Assembly: GCA_018394315.1 (NCBI GenBank)
Contig: CP074575.1
Location: 2,031,501-2,095,500 of the forward strand
DNA from: Mycoplasmatota bacterium
GTDB lineage: Bacteria; Bacillota_I; Bacilli_A; MAG-NZ
Direction: 5' to 3'
Length of the DNA: 64,000 bases
Shown: positions 17,168-29,100 of the stretch, piece after piece
Layout of the letters: each line of letters starts with the position of its first letter
Numbering within the stretch: the stretch's first letter is position 1
The notes under the pieces: generated by a model
What the model was told of the DNA's origin: nothing
What the model saw: only the letters and a program-made list of their open reading frames with translations
Database searches by the model: none
Position numbers and translations under genes: made by a program

Positions 17168-20100
17168 TTAAAACTTACGCTTTTCTTTTATTCTTATTAC
17201 AAATAATTCAATAACTAATACTACTAAAACAATTGGGATCGTCCAGATAATATATCTCTTGAAGTCTATCTTTGAATTATCCTCAAACGGAGTAACATCT
17301 ACGATAATTTCACCATCACTATTAATAACAACGAAATCATCTTTACTCTCCTCTACAATGCCCCCACTCTCAATCTTATAAACTAGTTCCGTTGTAAACT
17401 CATAGTCTTTGCCATCAGGAACTATTACATAGTCAACAGAGAGTTCATTTATTACTAGAGTTTTCTCTTCATAAGCATTGACTGGAATAATTAATGGCAT
17501 AGATTCAGTTTCATGCTTTTCACGGTAATGAACAGTCATTTCCTTTACGTCTGGTCTATCTCTTAAATCAAATATAACTAAAACTACTTCTTCTTCCTCA
17601 TGGACTTCCTTTTGGAACTTGACAATGTCAGTTTTAAGTACTTTATTTTCCTCGATAGCTCTATCTCTTTCTATCTCTTCTTTTAGAATATCATCATTAG
17701 AAACAATAGTAACTTCTTCTTCTTGGACGTTGATTAAGTCTTCTAAGAAATCATCACATGGAAGTTCTTCTGAAGTAAATATCCCATATTCTTGTGTTGA
17801 ATTAATCAGCATTACATGTACATACATATCTGGAGAATCAATTGATAGATATAGCTCTTTATCAAATTCGGACCAATTAGAGTTAAAATGATCTGCAAAC
17901 TTGCTATTTGAGATTGAATATTTCATTACGGTACTTTGATCATTCAGTAGCCCAGATTCAATTTCTAATTCAATCGGATCAAAATCTTCAACATAGATCA
18001 TAATCGTTCTATTAGGTGACTCAATTACATTAATAATTCTCTCAGCAGTTGCCGTATTACCTGATGAATCCGAGATTGTATAAGTTAAAACGTGTCTACC
18101 TACGTTCTTTGTATCAGCTGTCTCAGATATCCTTAAACTTTCATACAAGAATAGGTCATCGTAGTTATCACTTAATACATAACCAGGTTCATTATAAATA
18201 GAATTCACATAGAGATCAATTTCCGTACTTCCTAGAAGTGTAATTTCAGGAGAAGTAGAATCTACCACTTCTATAGTTCTAGTTGCTTCAACTTTTCCAA
18301 ATACACCTGCATAAGAATACACTAATTCATAAAATCCTATTTTGTTAGTATTTACTGAACCAATAATGTCTACTTGACTTGTTAGAATGGTACTTCCATA
18401 GCTTGCGGTATAACCAATTTCCTCATAGTTATTACCAACTTCAACCATTACTACAGATTCTCCAAGTAAATCCAGCTCCAGTTTCTTTTTAGAGCTTGAT
18501 GAACTACTTGATGATCCTGATTCTTCAACTGGTGGGTTCTCAGGAACTGATTCAACAATGAAGTTAGCTTTCAAAGTTACATCATGACTACTCATTAAGA
18601 AGTCACTTAAGTCTTGCAGATAAGTACTTCTTCCAGAGTCATAACTCCATCCAGAGAATATATATCCGGGTTTTTCTACAAGTGGAATTAATCCTGAATC
18701 TACATATGTGTTATAGACAACTAATCCGCTACTAATGAATGCATCATCATAATCAATAAATGTTAGCGTAAGTTCCATAATTTCATATTCTGCAGTCAAA
18801 GTAACATCATAATTTGGCATTATAAAGTCGCTTAGGTCAGGTAAATATGTTAGTCCACTATTTATCCATCCAGTTAAGCTGTACCCGACTCTCGTAGGAT
18901 TCTCAGGTGTTGGTGTAGTATTATAAGCTACTAAACCGCTACTTACAAACGTATCATCAAAGTCATTATATGTTAGTGTATTTGTATTAGCTGTATACAC
19001 TGCTACCATATCCACATCTGTTGTTGCCATTGTATAGTCATTCAAATCAGTTGCGTATACTGTTGTTCCACCATCAGGTGTCCATCCTGTATGAGTATAA
19101 CCAGCGATACTTGCTGATGCAGGTGGTGTTAATGTTGTTCCTAATGTATCTGTATCTACTAAACCTGATGAAATAAAAGTCGTTCCATCTTGTTCATAAT
19201 GAGTTAGTGTATTTGTATTAGCTGTATATACTGCTACCATATCTACATCTGTTGTAGCCATTGTATAGTCATTCAAGTTAACCGCATATACAGTAGTTCC
19301 ACCATCAGGTGTCCATCCTGTATGAGTATAACCTGCGATACTTGTTGGTACAGGTGGTGTTAACGTTGTTCCTAATGTATCCGTATCTACTAAACTTGAT
19401 GAAACAGAAGTTGTTCCATCTTGTTCATAATAAGTTAGTGTATTTGTATTAGCTGTATACACTGCTACCATATCTACATCTGTTGTAGCCATTGTATAGT
19501 CATTTAAGTTAACCGCATATACAGTAGTCCCACCATCAGGTGTCCATCCTGTTTGTGTATAACCTGCGATACTTGCTGGTACAGGTGGTGTTAACGTTGT
19601 TCCTAATGTGTCCGTATCTACTAAACTTGATGAAACAAAAGTTGTTCCATCTTGTTCATAATAAGTTAGTGTATTTGTATTAGCTGTATACACTGCTACC
19701 ATATCTACATCTGTTGTAGCCATTGTATAATCATTTAAATCAGTTAAATATACAGTAGTCCCACCATCCGGTGTCCATCCTGTATGTGTATAACCTGCGA
19801 TTGAAGCGGGTACAGGTGGTGTTAATGTTGTTCCTAAAGTATCTGTATCTACTGAACTAGATGAAATAAAAGTTGTTCCATCTTGTTCATAATAAGTTAG
19901 TGTATTTGTATTAACTGTATACACTGCTACCATATCCACATCTGTTGTAGCCATTGTATAATCATTTAAGTTAACCGCATATACAGTAGTCCCACCATCA
20001 GGTGTCCATCCTGTTTGTGTATAACCTGCGATACTTGCTGGTACAGGTGGTGTTAACGTTGTTCCTAAAGTATCTGTATCTACTAAACCTGATGAAATAA

Positions 20101-23100
20101 AAGTTGTTCCATCTTGTTCATAATAAGTTAGTGTATTTGTATTAGCTGTATACACTGCTACCATATCTACATCTGTTGTAGCCATTGTATAGTCATTTAA
20201 GTTAACCGCATATACAGTTGTTCCACCATCAGGTGTCCATCCTGTATGTGTATAACCTGCTATTGAAGCTGGTGCAGGTGGTGTTAACGTTGTTCCTAAT
20301 GTATCTGTATCTACTGAACTAGATGAAATAAAAGTTGTTCCATCTTGTTCATAATAAGTTAATGTATATGTATTAGCTGTATATACCGCTACCATATCTA
20401 CATCTGTTGTAGCCATTGTATAGTCATTTAAGTTAACCGCATATACAGTAGTCCCACCATCCGGTGTCCATCCTGTATGTGTATAACCTGCGATTGAAGC
20501 GGGTGCAGGTGGTGTTAACGTTGTTCCTAATGTATCTGTATCAACTAAACCTGATGAAACAAAAGTCGTTCCATCTTGTTCATAATAAGTTAATGTATTT
20601 GTATTTGCTGTATATATCGCAGTTAAGTTTACATTATTTGGTGCCATTGTATAGTCATTCAAATCAGTAGAATATACAGTTGATCCACCATCAGGTGTCC
20701 ATCCTGTATGTGTATAACCTGCTATTGAAGCTGGTGCAGGTGGTGTTAACGTTGTTCCTAATGTATCCGTATCTACTAAACCTGATGAAACGAATGTTAT
20801 TCCGTCTTGTTCATAATAAGTTAAAGTGTACGTATTAGCTGTATATACCGCAGTTAAGTTTACATTATTTGGTGGCATCACAAAATCATTAAGATCAGAT
20901 GCGTAAACTGTAGTTCCTCCATCTGGTGTCCATCCCGTATGTGTGTAACCGGTAATAATTGCAGGAGTTGCTGGTATTAAACTACTTCCTAATATGTCTG
21001 TTGCGACTGATTTACTTGATATTATTGTTGTTCCATCTTGTTCATAGTAAGTTAATGTATATGTATTTGCTGTATATATCGCAGTTAAGTTTACATTATT
21101 TGGTGCCATTGTATAATCATTAAGATCAGATGCGTAAACTGTAGTCCCACCATCCGGTGTCCATCCTGTATGTGTATAACCTGCGATTGAAGCGGGTGCA
21201 GGTGGTGTTAACGTTGTTCCTAATGTATCTGTATCAACTAAACCTGATGAAACAAAAGTCGTTCCATCTTGTTCATAGTAAGTTAATGTATTTGTATTTG
21301 CTGTATATATCGCAGTTAAGTTTACATTATTTGGTGCCATTGTATAGTCATTCAAATCAGTTGAATATACAGTAGTTCCACCATCCGGTGTCCACCCTGT
21401 ATGTGTGTAACCTGCTATTGAAGCTGGTGCAGGTGGTGTTAATGTTGTTCCTAAAGTATCTGTATCTACTAAACCTGATGAAACGAATGTTGTTCCATCT
21501 TGTTCATAATAACTTAAAGTGTACGTATTAGCTGTATATACCGCAGTTAAGTTTACATTGTTTGGTGCCATAGTAAAACCATTAAGATCAGATGCGTAAA
21601 CAGTAGTTCCTCCATCTGGTGTCCATCCTGTATGAGTATAACCTGTAATAATTGCAGGAGTTGCAGGTATTAAACTACTTCCTAATGTGTCTGTTGCGAC
21701 TGATTTACTTGATATTATTGTTGTTCCATCTTCTTCATAATAAGTTAATGTATTTGCATTCGCTGTATACACTGCTACCATATCTACATCTGTTGTAGCC
21801 ATTGTATAGTCATTTAAGTTAACCGCATATACAGTTGTTCCACCATCAGGTGTCCATCCTGTATGTGTATAACCTGCTATTGAAGCTGGAACAGGTGGTG
21901 TTAATGTTGTTCCTAATGTATCTGTAACTACTAAACCTGATGAAACGAATGTTGTTCCATCTTGTTCATAGTAAGTTAATGTATATGTATTTGCTGTATA
22001 TATCGCAGTTAAGTTTACATTATTTGGTGCCATTGTATAGTCATTCAAATCAGTAGAATATACAGTTGATCCACCATCAGGTGTCCATCCTGTATGAGTA
22101 TATCCTGCAATTGAAGCTGGTACAGGTGGTGCTAATGTTGTTCCTAATGTATCTGTATCTACTAAACTTGATGAAACGAAGGTTATTCCGTCTTGTTCAT
22201 AATAACTTAAAGTGTACGTATTAGCTGTATATACCGCAGTTAAGTTTACATTATTTGGTGCCATAGTAAAATCACTAAGATCAGATGCGTAAACTGTAGT
22301 TCCTCCATCTGGTGTCCATCCTGTATGTGTGTAACCTGTAATAATTGCAGGAGTTGCAGGTATTAAACTACTTCCTGATGTGTCTGTTGCGACTAAGCTA
22401 AATGAGAATGCTGTTATTCCGTCTTGCTGATAGTAAGTTAATGTATATGTATTAGCTGTATATACCGCTACCATATCTACATCTGTTGTAGCCATTGTAT
22501 AATCATTCAAATCAGTTGAATATACAGTAGTCCCACCATCCGGTGTCCATCCTGTATGTGTATAACCTGCGATTGAAGCGGGTGCAGGTGGTGTTAACGT
22601 TGTTCCTAATGTATCTGTATCAACTAAACCTGATGAAATAAAAGTCGTTCCATCTTGTTCATAATAAGTTAATGTATTTGTATTTGCTGTATATATCGAA
22701 GTTAAGTTTACATTATTTGGTGCCATTGTATAATCATTCAAATCAGTAGAATATACAGTTGATCCACCATCAGGTGTCCATCCTGTATGTGTATAACCCG
22801 CTATTGAAGCGGGTGCAGGTGGTGTTAATGTTGTTCCTGCTGTATCTGTATCTACTAAACCTGATGAAACGAAGGTTATTCCGTCTTGTTCATAATAAGT
22901 TAAAGTGTACGTATTAGCTGTATATACCGCAGTTAAGTTTACATTATTTGGTGCCATAGTAAAATCATTAAGATCAGATGCGTAAACTGTAGTTCCTCCA
23001 TCTGGTGTCCATCCCGTATGTGTGTAACCGGTAATAATTGCAGGAGTTGCAGGTATTAAACTACTTCCTGATGTGTCTGTTGCGACTAAGCTAAATGAGA

Positions 23101-26100
23101 ATGCTGTTATTCCATCTTGCTGATAGTAAGTCAATGTATATGTATTTGCTGTATATACCGCTACCATATCCACATCTGTTGTAGCCATTGTGTAATCATT
23201 TAAGTTAACCGCATATACAGTAGACCCACCATCAGGTGTCCATCCTGTATGTGTATAACCTGCTATTGAAGCTGGTACAGGTGGTGTTAATGCTGTTCCT
23301 AATGTATCTGTATCTACTAAACCTGATGAAACAAAAGTCGTTCCATCTTGTTCATAGTAAGTTAATGTATTTGTATTTGCTGTATACACTGCTACCATAT
23401 CTACATCTGTTGTAGCCATTGTATAATCATTCAAATCAGTTGCGTATACAGTACTTCCACCATCAGGTGTCCATCCTGTATGTGTATAACCTGCTATTGA
23501 AGCTGGAACAGGTGGTGTTAATGTTGTTCCTAATGTATCTGTATCTACTAAACCTGATGAAACGAATGTTGTTCCATCTTGTTCATAATAACTTAATGTG
23601 TACGTATTAGCTGTATATACCGCAGTTAAGTTTACATTATTTGGTGCCATAGTAAAATCATTAAGATCAGATGCATAAACTGTAGTTCCTCCATCTGGTG
23701 TCCATCCTGTATGAGTATATCCTGCAATACTTGCTGGTGCAGGTGGTGTTAATGTTGTTCCTAATGTATCTGTTGCGACTAAGCTAAATGAGAATGCTGT
23801 TATTCCGTCTTGCTGATAGTAAGTTAATGTATATGTATTAGCTGTATACACTGCTACCATATCCACATCTGTTGTTGCCATTGTATAATCATTCAAATCA
23901 GTTGCGTATACTGTTGTTCCACCATCAGGTGTCCATCCTGTATGTGTATAACCTGCTATTGAAGCTGGTGCAGGTGGTGTTAACGTTGTTCCTAATGTAT
24001 CCGTATCTACTAAACTTGATGAAACAAAAGTTGTTCCATCTTGTTCATAGTAAGTTAATGTATTTGTATTAGCTGTATACACTGCTACCATATCTACATC
24101 TGTTGTAGCCATTGTATAGTCATTCAAGTTAACCGCATATACAGTAGTCCCACCATCAGGTGTCCACCCTGTATGTGTATAACCAGCGATTAAAGCTGGT
24201 ACAGGTGGTGTTAATGTTGTTCCTAAAGTATCTGTATCTACTAAACCTGATGAAATAAAAGTTGTTCCATCTTGTTCATAGTAAGTTAATGTATTTGTAT
24301 TAGCTGTATACACTGCTACCATATCTACATCTGTTGTAGCCATTGTATAGTCATTCAAGTTAACCGCATATACAGTAGTCCCACCATCAGGTGTCCACCC
24401 TGTATGTGTATAACCAGCGATTAAAGCTGGTACAGGTGGTGTTAATGTTGTTCCTAAAGTATCTGTATCTACTGGAATAGATGAAATAAAAGTTGTTCCA
24501 TCTTGTTCATAGTAAGTTAATGTATTTGTATTAGCTGTATACACTGCTACCATATCCACATCTGTTGTTGCCATTGTATAGTCATTCAAATCAGTTGCGT
24601 ATACTGTTGTTCCACCATCAGGTGTCCATCCTGTATGTGTATAACCTGCTATTGAAGCTGGTGCAGGTGGTGTTAACGTTGTTCCTAAAGTATCTGTATC
24701 TACTGGAATAGATGAAATAAAAGTTGTTCCATCTTGTTCATAATAAGTTAGTGTATTTGTATTAGCTGTATACACTGCTACCATATCTACATCTGTTGTA
24801 GCCATTGTATAGTCATTTAAGTTAACCGCATATACAGTAGTCCCACCATCAGGTGTCCATCCTGTATGAGTATAACCAGCGATTAAAGCTGGTACAGGTG
24901 GTGTTAATGTTGTTCCTAATGTATCCGTATCAACTAAACCTGATGAAACAAAAGTTGTTCCATCTTGTTCATAGTAAGTTAATGTATTTGTATTAGCTGT
25001 ATACACTGCTACCATATCCACATCTGTTGTAGCCATTGTATAATCATTTAAGTTAACCGCATATACAGTTGTTCCACCATCAGGTGTCCATCCCGTATGT
25101 GTATAACCTGCTATTGAAGCTGGTACAGGTGGTGTTAACGTTGTTCCTAATGTGTCCGTATCTACTAAACTTGATGAAACAAAAGTTGTTCCATCTTGTT
25201 CATAATAAGTTAGTGTATTTGTATTCGCTGTATATACTGCTACCATATCTACATCTGTTGTAGCCATTGTATAGTCATTCAAATCAGTTGCGTATACTGT
25301 TGTTCCACCATCAGGTGTCCATCCTGTATGAGTATAACCAGCGATACTTGCTGATGCAGGTGGTGTTAATGTTGTTCCTAATGTATCTGTATCTACTAAA
25401 CCTGATGAAATAAAAGTTGTTCCATCTTGTTCATAATAAGTTAATGTATATGTATTTGCTGTATATATCGCAGTTAAGTTTACATTATTTGGTGCCATTG
25501 TATAGTCATTTAAGTTAACCGCATATACAGTTGTTCCACCATCAGGTGTCCATCCTGTATGTGTATAACCTGCTATTGAAGCTGGTACAGGTGGTGTTAA
25601 TGCTGTTCCTAATGTATCTGTATCTACTAAACCTGATGAAACGAATGTTGTTCCATCTTGTTCATAGTAAGTTAATGTATTTGTATTTGCTGTATACACT
25701 GCTACCATATCTACATCTGTTGTAGCCATTGTATAATCATTCAAATCAGTTGCGTATACAGTACTTCCACCATCAGGTCTCCATCCTGTATGTGTATAAC
25801 CTGCTATTGAAGCTGGTGCAGGTGGTGTTAACGTTGTTCCTAATGTATCCGTATCAACTAAACCTGATGAAACGAATGTTGTTCCATCTTGTTCATAATA
25901 AGTTAATGTATTTGTATTAGCTGTATACACTGCTACCATATCTACATCTGTTGTAGCCATTGTATAGTCATTCAAGTTAACCGCATATACAGTAGTTCCA
26001 CCATCAGGTGTCCATCCTGTATGTGTATAACCTGCTATTGAAGCTGGTGCAGGTGGTGTTAATGTTGTTCCTAATGTATCCGTATCAACTAAACCTGATG

Positions 26101-29100
26101 AAACGAATGTTGTTCCATCTTGTTCATAATAAGTTAATGTATTTGTATTAGCTGTATACACTGCTACCATATCTACATCTGTTGTTGCCATTGTATAGTC
26201 ATTCAAATCAGTTGCGTATACTGTTGTTCCACCATCAGGTGTCCATCCTGTATGAGTATAACCAGCGATACTTGCTGATGCAGGTGGTGTTAATGTTGTT
26301 CCTAATGTATCTGTATCTACTAAACCTGATGAAATAAAAGTCGTTCCATCTTGTTCATAATGAGTTAGTGTATTTGTATTAGCTGTATATACTGCTACCA
26401 TATCTACATCTGTTGTAGCCATTGTATAGTCATTCAAGTTAACCGCATATACAGTAGTTCCACCATCAGGTGTCCATCCTGTATGTGTATAACCTGCTAT
26501 TGAAGCTGGTGCAGGTGGTGTTAACGTTGTTCCTAATGTATCCGTATCTACTAAACCTGATGAAACGAATGTTGTTCCATCTTGTTCATAATAAGTTAAT
26601 GTATTTGTATTAGCTGTATACACTGCTACCATATCTACATCTGTTGTAGCCATTGTATAATCATTTAAGTTAACCGCATATACAGTTGTTCCACCATCAG
26701 GTGTCCATCCTGTATGAGTATAACCAGCGATACTTGCTGGTACAGGTGGTGTTAACGTTGTTCCTAAAGTATCCGTATCAACTAAACCTGATGAAACAAA
26801 AGTCGTTCCATCTTGTTCATAATAAGTTAATGTATTTGTATTTGCTGTATACACTGCTACCATATCTACATCTGTTGTAGCCATTGTATAGTCATTCAAG
26901 TTAACCGCATATACAGTTGTTCCGCCATCAGGTGTCCATCCTGTATGTGTATAACCTGCTATTGAAGCTGGTACAGGTGGTGTTAACGTTGTTCCTAATG
27001 TATCCGTATCAACTAGACCTGATGAAACGAATGTTGTTCCATCTTGTTCATAATAAGTTAATGTATTTGTATTTGCTGTATATACCGCAGTTAATGTAAC
27101 ATTATTTGATGGCATCACAAAATCATTCAAATCTACTGCATAACTTATTGAGCCATCTGTCCATCCTGTAAACGTGTGCCCTTCCTTTGTAGGATTGCTT
27201 GGAAGAAGACTTGGATTACTAAGAAATGTAAAACCTGGTTCAATATATTTAACACTGTTAATTACCTGATCAGATTCAGTATTGTAAGTAATATTATACC
27301 GAGTTGTCGTTCCGAACCATTCAACCTTTTCACCATAATAACTTCCGGTTATGATATCCAAATCTCCATCACTATCAATGTCGGCCGCATATACTGCCAA
27401 TGTTCCACCTGAGTTTGTTGATATCATATTTTGTTCATCTTTTGTGAAAAAACCACCTTTATTTTCATACCATGCGACTTCCTCGTCTTCGAAACTACCA
27501 CCTATTACATCCATATCTCCATCATTATCAACATCGGCTGCATGTACACTCCAAGCTCCATCTGCACCACCAATTGAGTCTATTATAATATGCTCCGTAA
27601 ATAATTGATTACTATTTTCATACCATGCAATCGTATCATCAAGATAACTCGCGCTTAATACATCCATATCTCCATCATTATCGATGTCTACTGCATAGAC
27701 TTCTTGTGCAGAATCAGCAGTATTTGTTATTATTTTCTTTGTAAAGACAAGATTATTATTTTCATACCATGCAATCGTATCATCGTTCTGACCCGCAGAC
27801 AATACATCCATATCACCATCTGAATCTATATCTGCTGCGTATACCGATCGTACTGCGATCGCTGAACTATCTATTACATTTTTTGAATTTAAAATAAAAA
27901 ATCCATTTAAATTCTCATACCAAGCGACTGTGTTATCACCCTGACTGGCGGACAATACATCCATGTCGCCATCATTATCCATATCTGCTGCATATACTGA
28001 GTATGTTTCCAATGCTGTTGATGATATTATATTTCTTGAAGAAAATTCAATATATCCTAACGTTTGATTGAATCCAAGGTTTTCGTACCACGAAATTCTG
28101 TTGTCATTCCTACCACCGCTTAATACGTCAATATCACCATCATTATCTATATCTGCTGTATAGACTGAGGTTGCTCCATCAGATAAACCAACTACATGTT
28201 CTGTTAAATTACCTGAACCATCATTTTCATACCATGAGATTGCATCATCACTACCACTCGCGCTTAATACATCAATATCTCCATCATTATCTATATCTGC
28301 CGCGTGTACATCTCGTGTTGACATACCTGATGTAGTTGTAATTTGATGTTTAGTGTAAGATCCTACTTGTACCTCAGCTTTTACTCTAAATTCTGTAACA
28401 TAAGAAAATACTGAACTGGTATCAGCTTTTTTCACTTGATCAGTCACGTATACTCTAATTACTTCTCCTGGTAAAAAATTATTAGTTGGATTTATTGTTA
28501 GAAGTTTATTAAGAGCATCATAGCTACTTGAATAAGTATATTCACTGCTATTTTCGCCTACAATCTTTAATGTTGATTCATTAATAGTGCTTGGATCTAT
28601 TGCCCATGGAAAAGTGATTGATATATCTGCATCATATAAAACACCAATTTCATTTACATCTGGTACAGTTTTATAGGTTGCTGCTCCAAACCAAGCAATC
28701 GTGTTATCAGTCTGCATTGCAGATATTATATCTATATCCCCATCTGAATCCATATCTGATGTATGGATAGATATTGCACCACCTGCAGATGTTGTAATCA
28801 CATTCTGTTCGTCCTGAGTGAAATACCCACCTTTGTTTTCATACCATGCTATCGTATTATCTAAAATACTAGCGCTTATTACATCCATATCGCCATCGGA
28901 ATCAAAATCTACAGCTCGAATGTCCCATGCACCATCAGCACCACCATCTACATCGATGATTATATTTTTTTCATCCTGAGTAAAATATCCACCTTTATTT
29001 TCATACCAAAGGATTGAATCGTCGCCTTTACTTGCACTTAGTACATCCATATCACCATCATTGTCTAAATCGGCTGCGTAGACAGATCTTGCACTAATCA

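Noticed and set aside
17168-17260. LPxTG sortase signal at the end of the giant protein
   Set aside because: The C-terminus has a hydrophobic helix and basic tail but no LPxTG-like motif before it; plain membrane anchoring is more likely.
18984-27070. Tandem array considered as CRISPR
   Set aside because: Units are 231 bp, fully coding and without unique spacers; there are no cas genes.
20464-27099. Series of plus-strand frames of 60-78 codons with near-identical Leu/Tyr-rich peptides across the repeat array
   Set aside because: They recur at multiples of 231 bp and are the antisense shadow of the 77-codon repeats of the giant gene. No ribosome sites or independent coding signal.
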